Shown here: positions 22,115 through 33,200 of the stretch, one piece after another
How the letters are laid out: every line of letters begins with the position of its first letter
How positions within the stretch are numbered: position 1 is the stretch's first letter
Position numbers and translations under genes: made by a program
NCBI GenBank assembly: GCA_930367215.1
Contig: OV884057.1
Location: 252,056,830 to 252,120,829, forward strand
DNA length: 64,000 nt
Source of the DNA: Pollenia angustigena
Lineage: Eukaryota > Arthropoda > Insecta > Diptera > Polleniidae
Reading direction: 5' to 3'
The notes under the pieces: model-generated
What the model saw: only the letters and a program-made list of their open reading frames with translations
The model's database searches: none
What the model was told of the DNA's origin: nothing

Positions 22115-23668
22115 GTGGGACCAACAAACAAAATGAACACTCCAAAAAACAAACAAAAACAACAACAACAAAAACAATTAACTGAAACTGATGACGAACA
22201 GGCGAGAATAAGGACAACGATTGACAGTAAGACGACAAAGCCAGGGACTGTAACAGTCCAGGCCACCATGGAAGATCAGCCTAGGCTGATCGGAAGTGGT
22301 AAGGCAGCTCGACCGGAAGGCAGCTGCTCCAAAAACGGCGGCGAGGTACCCCTGAACTTCTCTCCAAGTACCTCCAAAGCCGCAAAAGCCCTTTCCGTCG
22401 GTGGGACGGATAAAACCCCTGCTTCGGGTGCTGCCAAGTTGGGAATGACAAAGTCGTCCAACAATGCAGCTTCCCATGTGCCCATTGTGCAAGGTGGGAT
22501 GGTGATGAGAACATCATATCCCAAATCTGCACCTCCCCCCGCCAAAAACGGCGACCGTAAAAAGTCCCCAAGGCATAAAAACCCTACCAAGAGGGCAAAA
22601 AATACAAGGCGCGCCACCTTGCGCTTCATTGAGCTACTTGGCTCCAAAAAAGCTGAAGAGCTTTCCAATGAGCAGAAAGCTAAATTGGAATGGGCTAAGG
22701 TCCACATAGCTGGGCTGCAAAGTGTTTCACCTCCTGTCACTGGAAAGGTGACAATGCCTAAACGGCAACGTTCTGAGGAAGAAGCATCAGCCGTAAAACA
22801 GCAACCAGGGACTAAGCGTCCTAAATTAGCACCGAAGCCGATGAACAGGTCCTTCAGTGAGGTGGCCAAAGGTCACCTAGTGAGGGCTGTCATTGACAGA
22901 GGTGCTGAAAACGGTGCCATTTCCCATACCAAGTGGGATCTGGTTAAACAGAAATTGATGGGCGTGTTCTGGACGATCCTCAAGGAGAATCCAGGTCCTC
23001 CCCCTCAATGTGATGATGCTGGCTGGTATCAAGGCCATGTGAAGTTGATGGCTTGTGTGGATGAGCGCTCAGCGTCGTTACTTAAGCTTGCCATCCAATC
23101 AATAGGAGAGGTTTGGGAAGGTGCAAGGCTCGATGTGGTGTTGGTGAGCGAGATACCGCGTAGGCCTAAATCGATTGCAACCATTCCTGCCGAACCATCG
23201 AAACCTGAGGAGATCTTGAAGATCATTCAATGCTGTAATCCCCAACTACCCACACATGATTGGAAGGTAGTGAAGGTTTCAGCTATTGAAGGGTCATCAA
23301 GGACGGCGATTGTGGTAATAAACCAGCAATCCTTGGAATCACTGAGGGAGAAACAGGGTAAGATCTACTATGGTTTTAGTACTATCTTGCTCCGTGTCTA
23401 CCGAAGTGATAACAAGGGCAATCCAGCTCCTTCGGTAAACGAGGCTGCACATACTGATGACAGTATGGCTTGTGGTGATGCCGTTAGCTCAAGCGACAAA
23501 GATGACACTCAGTCGGTCTCCGAACTGGTGGGTGACTTCTTTGACCACTTGGGCGAAATGGTTGACGAGGACGTACTCCTGGAATCCGACCATGAGGACG
23601 TCAACGTCACAGTAATCGCCAACATGGATCATGGTGAGGGTGACACAAATCAACCTACACCACTCTAA
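22115..23668 (+). CDS. LINE ORF1 protein (Gag-like RNA-binding protein)
   Basis: 517 codons, intact, starting at the first ATG after a 107-bp leader. In LINEs of this kind the ORF1 product coats the element RNA in a particle that returns to the nucleus. The first ~270 residues are basic, rich in Lys, Ser, Thr and Pro and probably disordered, with a Q/K run near residue 15 and a KKSPRHKNPTKRAKNTRR stretch that may act as a nuclear signal. The C-terminal half is folded: THDWKVVKV, then TAIVVINQQSLESL, then YYGFSTILLRVYRSD, a pattern like the DUF4780-type domain of fly LINE ORF1 proteins (from memory, not searched). No CCHC knuckle is visible. The end is acidic and overlaps ORF2. Confidence 0.8.
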   Translation: MGPTNKMNTPKNKQKQQQQKQLTETDDEQARIRTTIDSKTTKPGTVTVQATMEDQPRLIGSGKAARPEGSCSKNGGEVPLNFSPSTSKAAKALSVGGTDKTPASGAAKLGMTKSSNNAASHVPIVQGGMVMRTSYPKSAPPPAKNGDRKKSPRHKNPTKRAKNTRRATLRFIELLGSKKAEELSNEQKAKLEWAKVHIAGLQSVSPPVTGKVTMPKRQRSEEEASAVKQQPGTKRPKLAPKPMNRSFSEVAKGHLVRAVIDRGAENGAISHTKWDLVKQKLMGVFWTILKENPGPPPQCDDAGWYQGHVKLMACVDERSASLLKLAIQSIGEVWEGARLDVVLVSEIPRRPKSIATIPAEPSKPEEILKIIQCCNPQLPTHDWKVVKVSAIEGSSRTAIVVINQQSLESLREKQGKIYYGFSTILLRVYRSDNKGNPAPSVNEAAHTDDSMACGDAVSSSDKDDTQSVSELVGDFFDHLGEMVDEDVLLESDHEDVNVTVIANMDHGEGDTNQPTPL

Positions 23669-26600
23669 AGCAGCATCCGCTGCACTGCTCCTCCGACTGG
23701 CGGAAAAAGGGGAGGAGCTCGTAATGGTCCAAGAACCATGGATTCACAAGAATCGGGTTTGCGGACTGAAACTAAAAGGCTACAAGCTATTATATGCGAA
23801 AGGTACAGGTAACATAAGATCTTGTGTCTTAGCTAAAAACTCGTTGAATATCTTCATTCTTTCTGATTACAGTGATGAAGACACAACAACGGTCGCTCTG
23901 GAGACACCAGACGGAATAGTCTGGATGGTCTCGGGCTATATGGCGCACGATCACGGACATGAACCACCCAATAGGCTCATCCGTGATGCTGTAACAAAGG
24001 CTGCGGGCACTGGAACGCCAATTGTAATCTGTGCCGATGCTAATGCGCACCACACTATCTGGGGTAGTACTGATACAAATGTAAGAGGTGAGTCACTATT
24101 CTCCTTTATTATTAATTGTAATCTAGGAGTAGTTAATAGGGGCTGTGAGCCTACGTTTGTTGTTGCGAATAGGTGTGAGGTTCTTGATGTCACGCTGGTT
24201 AGTATAAACCACCTTCATATGATTGAGAATTGGATGGTGTCTAATGACTGTGTGCTCTCTGATCATAGGTATGTGGAATTTGATTTAGGGCTTAGGTCCC
24301 CAGGACCGATGGCTGTGGTAAATAGGAGACGCACGAACTGGGGGATTCAACATTCCTCTTTAGTTCGGACTCTATCTGATCCTCCTGATGTAAATGATAT
24401 CAGTGGGATCGACGCGGCAGTGGATATGCTTTCGAACTCACTGCAGTTAGCGAATTCCTTGGCGTGTAAGCCAATGATTCGCAGGGGTAGGGATCGGCCA
24501 CCGTGGTGGGATCCTGAAATTGCGCAGGCAAGAAGTGCCTGTCGTAGGTTGTTCAATGAGGCTAAGCGCCTTGGTAACTGGGTGGACTACAAGTCATCAT
24601 TGAATAGGTTCAGAAATTTGGTTAGATCGGCGAAAAAGAACGCTTAGAGGAACTTCTGTAGCGGCGTGGAGGGATCCTCTGAGACGAACCGTTTACGTAA
24701 AATTATGGCTTCGAGCCCGGTTGTCCCAACCTATGTCCGAAAATCGGATGGTTGTTGGACTACAAATAGTCGGGAAACACTTGAGGTGTTGATTGACACT
24801 CACTTTCCTGGAAACTCCCAAGGGAGCTTGCGGGATCGGGTGTGGGAGTCGACACCCATTCCTATGTCCATTCCTTTGGACTATGATATGATCAAGTGGG
24901 CTGTCGATAGCTTCAGCCCATATAAATCTCCGGGTATGGATGGTATAATTCCGGCGGACCTGCAGAGGAATTCGACCCTGATCATACCCTGGCTGATGGC
25001 CATATACAGGGGGTGCGCTAGATTTTCGTATCTCCCGGTAAGTTGGACCTTGTGCAGAGTGGTCTTTATACCCAAAGGGGGTAAGGCTTCTCACACTGAA
25101 CCGAAGGACTACAGACCGATTAGTCTTGCATCCTTTCTTCTTAAGACTCTTGAAAGAGTTATTGATATACATCTTAGGATGACCATCCCAAGAAGTTTAC
25201 TCTCTGCCTCCCAACATGCCTACAAAAAGGGCAGATCTGTTGAGACGGATCTTCACTCTCTAGTGGGAACTATTGAGAGATCGCTCGAATTTAAGGAGTA
25301 CACACTAGTGGCCTTTCTCGATATTGAGGGGGCTTTCAACAATGTCAACCCGGACTCTATTGTGTCGTCCATGAGGAGCCTGGGGATCGACGTTGGCATA
25401 TGTAGATTTGTGGACAATCTACTCAGGAATAGGGTCATTTGCTCTACGATAGGTGAGACCAGTGTTCAAAGACTGGTGAAGAGGGGTACTCCCCAAGGGG
25501 GGGTTCTATCCCCACTATTGTGGAACCTGACTATGAATACCATGTTGACGAAGATGGACAACATGAGGATCAAAACAGTGGCGTATGCTGATGATGTTGC
25601 GGTAGCTGTCACGGGGAGACATCTGAACATAATGTCTCAGTGTATGGAGGCTGCTCTGAAGGTACTTAGCACCTGGAGCGCATCATGCGGGCTGGGTGTT
25701 AATCCGTCCAAGACGGAACTGGTACTCTTTACGAGGAAGTACAGGACTGGGGACTTTAGGCTTCCGAGGTTAAATGGAACCGAGCTTCAGATCTCGCGCA
25801 GTGCCAAGTATCTGGGCGTGGTTCTGGATAGTAGGCTGTCATGGGGACAAAATGTCCAGATGAGAGTGGAAAAGGCAATAGTTGCCATATATGCGTGTAG
25901 GGGTGCAATCGGGAGAAACTGGGGCATGAGCCCGTGGTGTGTCAATTGGATCTTTGAGGCTGTAGTAAAGCCGACTCTGTATTACGGGGTCGTGGTATGG
26001 TGGCCTGCGTTGGATAAGAGCAGGTATAGGGCAATGCTTGAGAAGGTATATAGACTTGTCGCGTTGATGATAACGGGATCAATGCGATCTACTCCCACGA
26101 GGGCGCTGTTCACGATACTGAACTGGCTCCCGGTGGACATCATGGCCAGACAGATGGCTCTTTGCTCGGCGACACGGCTAAACGCGGCGCTTTGTTGGTC
26201 GGCCCGTGACTATGGACATGCCGTGATAACCAGAGGTTCTACCGTCCCTGATAGTGTGGACTATTGCACTCCGGTGCCTTTCACTGGCGCGGGGTTTGTG
26301 ACAATGATGGCGCATGCCAATGCGCTGTCAAGTACTCACCACGAACTGAGCCTAGGGGTTTATACTGATGGTTCGAGGAAGGGTGTAAGAGCTGGCGGAG
26401 GTTTCTACATAGAGGAACTGGATGTGAGAGTTTCCTTTCGTCTGCCGGATGGATGTAGTGTCCTGCAGGCGGAGATCTCGGCTATAAGGCGGGCGGTAAA
26501 TTGGCTGAGGTATCATCGCATATCGGGAGATATACGTATATTTACTGACAGCAAGGCTGCCCTTGCTTCCCTAGCGGGTGTCTATACGACATCTAGGTTA

Positions 26601-27976
26601 AAGCTGAAGGTCCACACCATGCGTTCATGCGTAGATGCGTGTGATACTTTTTGTGCATTTTATGCGTTTCAAAATTCAAGTTACATGCAATGCGTTTTAT
26701 GCGCCAAATTTGTTTTTTTTTATCAGCTGTTGTGCTAGTTTGTTTAACAATTAAAAACAATTTTGCCAAAAATGGGGAGTGTAATTGATATTTTAATGGA
26801 ATTTATTTAATAGAATTCATAGAGGAGTAAGCTTTTATTATAAAAATATTCGTGATTTTTCACGGCATCAATAAGTTTCAATTCATGGCATTTGTTAAAA
26901 AAAATAATAACAACAAAACAAAGATGACACTTAGAAGATAAAAGTAATCGATAAGTAGAATGGCAAATTTTGTTCTTGTTAAATTGTGCTAAAAATTAAT
27001 TTTAATGTATTTTATTCATTAAAATTTATACAAACTTTATAACGAAAGCTTTTTCTCTTATTAAAAACCTTTTTTAATGCAAAAACATAGTAAAAAGTAA
27101 TCCACCACACAAACATATTTATCGATAACATTGAAAATAAAATATGATTTGCCATCAATGGCCATCAATAACAGCTGACTTTTTTTCACCACACATGCGA
27201 CGGATACAAAAGTAGAAAGTAAACCTACTTTCATGCGTTGATGCGTCTATGCATTATCTGCATTTTGTTGTGTAACTTGTCATATACAATTAAACTGATT
27301 CAACTTTTTTGTCAAATGCATAAAAAGGACAGACGCATAAACGCATGGTGTGGACCTTCAGCTTAACTGTAGAATGTCGGATGTCTTTGAATGAGATTGC
27401 GAAACATTCAAGGTAACGGTAATATGGATTCCGGGTCACTCAGAGTGCCCGGGTAATCTAGTGGCAGATGGGCTGGCCAAACAAGGTGGTCGCATGGATG
27501 ATATATTCATCGATCAGTTTGTTGGTCTTCCAATGGCTCACTGTAAATTAATTATCAGGCGCGAGTCTTATAGAGTCGCGCAGATGCGGTGGACTAGTGA
27601 GTCCACCTGCTTGATATCCAGGCTATTATGGCCTGGTCATGATGAACGGAGGACAAGCTCTCTACTTAGGTTCAGAAGGGACCAGATTAGGACAGTTGTA
27701 TCGGTTATTACTGGGCACTGGCCGGTGGGGACTCATGCTGAAAGAATGGGTCTGGAATTCAATGACTACTGTAGAAGTTGTCAGGATGAGGAGGAGGAGG
27801 AGACTGTGCTTCACTTTCTCTGTCAATGCCCTGGGTTGCGGGGTATTAGGGAGGAATGTCTGGGGAAACCGGCATTTGCCTGCCTAGAGGATCTATCCAA
27901 GATAGAACTGAGATCGCTGATTCTCTTCATTAGGACGACGAAGTGGCTGGATTCTGCAGTGACGCCATCTGAGTAA
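23631..27976 (+). pseudogene. LINE ORF2 (endonuclease-RT-RNase H), broken
   Basis: The APE-type endonuclease comes first (residues ~1-230: QINLHHSKAA, VQEPWIHK, CADANAHHTIWGS, SDHRYVEF). Reverse transcriptase follows, with YADD at about codon 652 and PQGGVLSPLLWNL before it. RNase H starts at about codon 911 (YTDGSRKG, AEISAI, FTDSKAA, and VADGLA after the insertion). A C-terminal knuckle CRSC...HFLCQC ends it. Together these nick the target and copy the RNA. Three lesions are seen: an in-frame TAG at 24645-24647, with the frame otherwise continuing into RT; the MITE at 26602-27363 inside RNase H; and an apparent one-base loss near 27411 that shifts the frame. The product would be inactive as encoded. 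Confidence 0.85.
26602..27363. mobile_element. MITE with AGCTGAAGGTCCACACCATG ends, inside RNase H of the LINE
   Basis: Inverted ends begin AGCTGAAGGTCCACACCATG, flanked by TAA on both sides (26599-26601 and 27364-27366). A 3-bp TWA duplication fits PIF/Harbinger-type mobilisation. The 762-bp body is AT-rich, unlike the LINE around it, and has no transposase. It is younger than the LINE insertion. Confidence 0.8.
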
Positions 27977-28066
27977 CTGCTCTACAGGATGGGCATTGGC
28001 GCTGGGTATCACAAAGGGACCAATAATGGACCCAAGTGAGCTGTCTGTTGATAGCTGCCCATGGAA

Positions 28067-28081
28067 CCTAACCTAACCTAA
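28067..28081 (+). repeat. (CCTAA)3 tail of the LINE
   Basis: Three exact CCTAA units form the extreme 3' end, directly abutting the TSD. There is no poly-A. Confidence 0.85.
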
Positions 28082-28155
28082 CATGGTGTGTTTTTTAATG
28101 CTGTGGTGTAGGGTATCATATGGTCGGGCTTGACCGACTATACTTTCTTACTTGT

Positions 28156-28569
28156 TTAATATCAGCAATATGATAGTTACAGTAAACATATCAATGTTTA
28201 TCAGAATTATAAATTTCAGTATTATAAATTTTCTAATAACTAAATTATGATAACTTTGAAAACATATTATATTACTTACAACCATTTATTGATGTTTTAT
28301 AACCACAACATGAAAGCCCTCCATACATTTATCATAATATATTTAACATGCAATCAAAATATTTTTACTCTAATAACATTTTGTAAAATAATTTCCCATC
28401 AGTTGTGCCGTTTGTTTCCAATATGCCTATCGAATTATTTGTTAGTGTGCGGTCCAACAATTACAAAAAAAAAATATCAATTTAGAAAAACAAGTTTAAA
28501 GAAATTAAAAAATAAAGAAATTGTATTTACATTAAAAAGTTGTTAAGTGCAACAAAATAAAAATTTGAC
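28156..28569. other. Unassigned spacer
   Basis: AT-rich. A 99-codon frame at 28247-28546 has AT-driven composition and no motif. Confidence 0.35.
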
Positions 28570-29114
28570 ACAAAAAAAATCACAACAAACTCCAAAATAG
28601 GTGGAGAGTAAATTTTGCGTTTGTGCGAATTAATCAGAAGATGTTCGTCCGTCAGTCTAGGTGGGTGCCTGTCAATTTAATTTATTTTGGAGATAAATTT
28701 ATGAAATCGGGTTCAAATGTACTAATTGTCACAAGGACAAAGTCTTTTGAAAATTATGAGAATCGGTGCAAAATTTTATATTGACCTAATTCAAACTGGT
28801 TTTCAGAATACTGGTTATAATTTATTTTATTATGTTGTTATTTTGTTAAGATATGGCTAAAAAATAATTAATTGCAACCTAAATTATCTCACTGAATTTA
28901 CGAAATCCGTTCGTAACCCAGTAAAAACTTCACCGACTTTTTTAGATGAATAGCTTCTTTCACTCTAATTTAGTAGTTTTCTTCTATATAACTACTATAA
29001 CTAATTATTTTTCAGGAGTATTTAGGTAAAAAAAATGACTTACATTTAAATGCGTTCATTATGGGACATCCCTTGTAGGATTCGTTGATTCTTTCAGTAG
29101 CATTGGAAGTAGTA

Positions 29115-29286
29115 TGTGATGTTAATTAAACACATTTATTTATAAAAATATTTTAATAAAATTAGTTCTTTTATTAACAAAAATAAAATTAGAATAATCA
29201 AAAAATGAAAAATTTAAATTATTAAATCAATGAAAGTTTGATTAAAAATGAAAAATACAAAAATTTAAAACAAGTGCTTCTCCACA
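29115..29286 (-). repeat. Gypsy 3' LTR (172 bp)
   Basis: Matches the LTR at 38284-38481 but lacks about 26 bases near its inner end and shows about four substitutions by eye. On the minus strand it begins TGTGGAGAAGCACTTG. Confidence 0.85.
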
Positions 29287-29497
29287 TTACCCCTGCATTT
29301 CTCAATCCAAATGGCATCTTAAGAAATTCGTATAATCCAAAAGGGGTTATTACAGCAGTTTTAGGTATGTCAGCAGGATAAACAGGAATTTGATAGAATG
29401 CACGAACAAGATCCAATTTTGAAAATACAGAACAACCAGCAATATTTACGTTGGCATCAGTGATAAATGGTATAGGATAACGATCTGGTATAGTTGT
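29287..29497 (-). pseudogene. Gypsy RT middle fragment
   Basis: The minus strand continues RT beyond the BEL insertion: DRYPIPFITDANVNI, then FSKLDLVRAFYQIPV (with the first catalytic Asp), then PFGLYEFLKMPFGLRNAG. The YxDD motif and everything after it are missing; the 3' LTR starts directly. This junction marks an internal deletion of the element. Confidence 0.85.
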
Positions 29498-29955
29498 TGT
29501 TGAGGGCTGAACTTTGAGTTTTTGCCTCAATTTTATCACGGTTCACTATATGTTCTTTTCTTTAAAATAAAAACACTTTTATTTTTAGTTTTATATTTTT
29601 TTTGTATTTTTGTTTTATTTAATATAAAGGGTTTTAATTAAATGTATTTTGTTTTGTTCACAATTTGTTTTTACTTTATGTATGTAGGTATAAATGTTAG
29701 TTTGTTTTGTTGGGTCACAATGTTTTTTCTCTGTTACAATTTGTTTTTGTTGTTTTTCACTTTTGTTATGTTACTTGTTTTTTGTTCAACTGTCGAAACT
29801 AGAGTGAGTGTTATTTATTTTAAACATTATTTAGCAAGCTAGGCTTAGTATAAGAAAAATAATGTAATGACAGAATTTAAAACAAAGTAAATAACAATTA
29901 AAGGACCGCTAGGTTTTTACAGGGTGCTGCGTTATAAATGAGTCATCATTAAACA
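29498..29955 (-). repeat. BEL/Pao 3' LTR
   Basis: 458 bp, TGTTGAGG...TTAAACA on the plus strand; differs from the other LTR by one base by eye. Confidence 0.95.
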
Positions 29956-30217
29956 TTCCGGCCCCCATGACTTGGTGCAGTTTACCATAGGTCCGAAAAA
30001 CAGATTACAATGAAGCAAGTTGTTGTGATGAATTTGACAGATATGGCATCTAGGATCTCAATTGGATTTAAGGTTGCGGGTCGTGTGAAGTAGAAATGTT
30101 GACGGCAATCAAATCTGTTGATGAGAAACTTAGAATTGTTTTGTGGGATGCCATACCTGTAAGTAGGAATTCAATATAAATTTAGTTGGGAAAATTTTAA
30201 AAAATGTTAAGTATATT
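29956..30217 (-). other. BEL 3' untranslated region with polypurine tract
   Basis: Non-coding DNA between the polyprotein stop and the 3' LTR. The bases adjoining the LTR read GGGGGCCGGAA on the minus strand, a plausible polypurine tract. Confidence 0.65.
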
Positions 30218-33200
30218 TTAAAACAAAACCACAATTTTTGTAATGGGTCTGGTAACGATCCCATTTTTTGTCTGGATGTCGACAATTCTACAGTGTTGAT
30301 CAGTACCAATATGAGTCTTCGTGATTCGGCCCATTTGCCATTCATTGGGCGGCAAATTGTTGTTTTTGATGACGACTAAATCGTTGACTTTAACGTTGTC
30401 CCTCTGAGACTTCCACTTGTACCTGCGATGCAGTTCGGCCAGGTATTCGGATTTCCATCTTTTACAAAATGAGTGGTAGATGACCTTTAGGCGTTTCCAG
30501 CGGTTGATGAGGGTCAGGTTTTCGCTGCTTACATCAGGTTCGGCTGGGGTCAATAATGGAGTTCCAATAAGGAAGTGTCCAGGGGTCAATGGGTTAAGGT
30601 CATGTGGGTCATCGCTAGCAGGACTTAAGGGTCTAGAGTTTAAACACGATTCTATGCGAGCGAGAATTGTTGACAACTCTTCAAACGTAAATTTCATAGC
30701 TGGTATCATTTTTTTTAGGTGGGTTTTGAATGATTTTACACCGGCTTCCCAGAGTCCGCCCATATGCGGGGCACCAGGGGGTATAAATTTCCAAATGATA
30801 TTTTGATGGCTATAGTTGTGTGTAACTTGGGATTGAAGAGTTTTTGTAAATTCTAGACGATCTTTTTTGATGAGTTCTGCTGCTCCGACAAAGTTTGTGC
30901 CGTTGTCCGAATATATGATTGCTGGACATCCACGTCTTCCAATAAAACGGGAAAAGGCAGCTAAAAATGCTTGGGTCGATAAATCACTTACTGGTTCTAG
31001 GTGTACAGCTTTAGTGGCAAAGCATACAAAGATGCAGACATATCCTTTTGTGACAAGGCAGGCTCGACCAGTAAAGTTTCGAATGTTGAAAGGTCCAGCG
31101 TAATCTACTCCAGTTGTGGCGAAAGGGCGAGACAGTGTTGTGCGCTCTGGTGGTAAGGAAGCCATGATTTGACTCTGAGTGTGTTTTTTGTACAAAACAC
31201 AAGTTTTACAATTATTAATCACCGTTTTTACTAAGGGCTTCAGACGAAAAATCCAAAATTCCGTACGAAGTACTCGGATCATAAGTTGGTTTCCACCATG
31301 AATCGTTATTTTATGAGTGAATTCGGTCAGCAATCTGGTGAACTTAGAGTTGTACGGCAACAAAATTGGATGTCGTTCGTTATATGTGAGCGCTGGTGAT
31401 TGAACCAGACGTCCGTTGGCTCGGATGACGCCTAGTTGGTCCATGAACGGGTTGAGAGTCAAAATACTGCTAGTAGAAGAGATACTTTGTTTGAGCTTCA
31501 ACTGCTTATATTCTTCTGGGAAGTGTTGTTTTTGCGTCAAAATAATGAGTCGTGTTTTGACATCTGTTATTTCTTCTGGTGTAACTTCGTTTGAAGATAT
31601 CCGAAGGCGGGTTCTGTTTACACCAGTATTTCTCCAGAAACGTAGGACATAAGCTAATACTCTATAAGCGCGCGACAAATTGGAGAACCTGTTCAATGGA
31701 TCCTCCTGAGTAGTAGTAGTTAACGTCTTTACAGTTTTTGCTTCTAAGTTGGTGTCATCTGGACTTCTGGATTTTGGCCATTTATCTTTAGGTAATTTTA
31801 GCCATGAGGGTCCAAACCACCATAAGTTGTGGGTTTCTAATTCTTGGGGCGTACATCCCCGGCTGGCGATATCTGCAGGGTTTTCTTTTGATTCGACATG
31901 TTGCCAATGACTATTGCCGACTTTATCTACAATTTCTGAGACACGATTTCCAACGAAAGTGCTCCACGTGCAGGGGGGTTTCTTTAACCAGGCCAGTACT
32001 ATTGTTGAGTCTGTCCAAAAATATGTGATGATTTGCGTAGCTTGTAGATTTGGCAGAATTCCTGATGCTAAATTTGCAAGTAAAACGGATCCACAAAGCT
32101 CCAAACGTGGTAGCGATATTTGTTTAATGGGAGCAACACGAGTCTTAGAGGCCAGTAAATATGTAAATATAGAATTTTCAGACTGTATTCGGACGTAAAG
32201 GGTCGCAGAATAAGCTTTTTCTGAGGCGTCGCTAAAGCCATGTATTTCCACATTTAAATTAGGGCTGTACTGGATCCAACGAGGAATTTTCAGGGCATTT
32301 ATTACAGGGCAGTTTTTGACGAATTTCTGCCATTTGATGCAAGTCAAGGGCTTTATGTTGTCATCCCAGTCGACTTTATCTAACCAAATCTGTTGCATGA
32401 TTAACTTGGCATCAACAATTACTGGAGCTATCCATCCGCAAGGGTCAAAGAATTTGGCAATTGTAGATAGAACTTCCCTTTTTGTGTAATTTTCTTTCAT
32501 CTCAACACCTGGGGCAGTGAATGTAAAAGAGTCTGAGGAAATGTTCCATTTTATCCCGAGTGTCTTGGTTCCGGCGTTCTCGGATAAGTTTAACCAGTCG
32601 AGCGGTAGTAGGGTCTCATTTGGCAAATCTTGAATAACTCGTGGATCATTTGAGGTCCATTTCATCAGATCGAAACCAGCAGATTTCAGAACAGTTGTAA
32701 GTTCTTTTCGTGATTTGATGGCATCGTTTAATGTGTGGCCACCAGCTAAGACGTCATCTACGTACATGTTGTGTTGTAAAATGTTTGACGCAAGGGGGTG
32801 AGTTGTCCCGATATCTTCGGCTAGTTGAAGAAGTGTTCTTATGGCAAGAAAGGGCGCGCAATTAACTCCAAACGTCACTGTGAGGAGTTCGTAATCTTCA
32901 ATAAGATCAGTCTCGGATTTTCTAAACAATATCCTTTGATATTTTGTTTGCGTAGGGTCAATGAGTATCTGGCGATACATTTTTGTGACATCTGCGTTGT
33001 ACACAAAACGGAAGAATCTCCACTTCAATATTATGAGCACTAAGTCTTGTTGAAGTATGGGTCCTGGATACAAAATGTCATTCAAACTTCTCTTATTTGA
33101 AGACGGGCTCGATGCGTTGAAAACTACTCTAATCTTCGAAGTCAACTTTTCGGGTTTTATTACTGCGTGATGCGGCAGGTAATAATTTGGATATTTATTT

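Larger units (their letters stand above)
22008..28081 (+). mobile_element. Near full-length LOA-type non-LTR retrotransposon
   Basis: The 15-bp duplication CATGGTGTGTTTTTT (21993-22007 and 28082-28096) brackets the element, as made by target-primed reverse transcription. Order: a 107-bp 5' UTR, ORF1, a 38-bp overlap, ORF2 (endonuclease, RT, RNase H, C-terminal zinc knuckle), a short 3' UTR and a tail of three CCTAA units (28067-28081). RNase H after RT, and the endonuclease with VNRG-EPTFV and EVLDVTL blocks, fit the LOA/I group. The length without the nested MITE is about 5.3 kb, as expected for a full-length member. ORF2 is defective. Confidence 0.85.
21515..28155 (+). mobile_element. Hairpin-headed retroposon copy 1, split by a LOA-type LINE
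   Basis: The 5' part (21515-22007) begins with a short hairpin, CCACAATAGTGG, then GAGGGTATTATGCATTTGTG, GATGTCCGTCCGGCTGG and two tandem units with TTTTAATGAA, AACATAGAT and ATATGGACA. The 3' part (28082-28155) has GTGTAGGGTATCATATGGTC, the hairpin GTCGGGCTTGACCGAC and the end TTTCTTACTT. The LINE at 22008-28081 lies between them. The uninterrupted copy at 41621-42262 shows the two halves belong together. Confidence 0.75.

Noticed and set aside
22078..25438. Minus-strand frames of 60-197 codons in the LINE
   Set aside because: Shadows of ORF1 and ORF2; no domain on the minus strand.
28067..28081. Internal telomere remnant
   Set aside because: Only three CCTAA units, exactly at the LINE 3' end next to its TSD, so it belongs to the LINE.
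29642..29842. 66-codon hydrophobic frame in each BEL LTR (also 36446-36646)
   Set aside because: It exists only because the LTR is T-rich; no codon bias and no motif.
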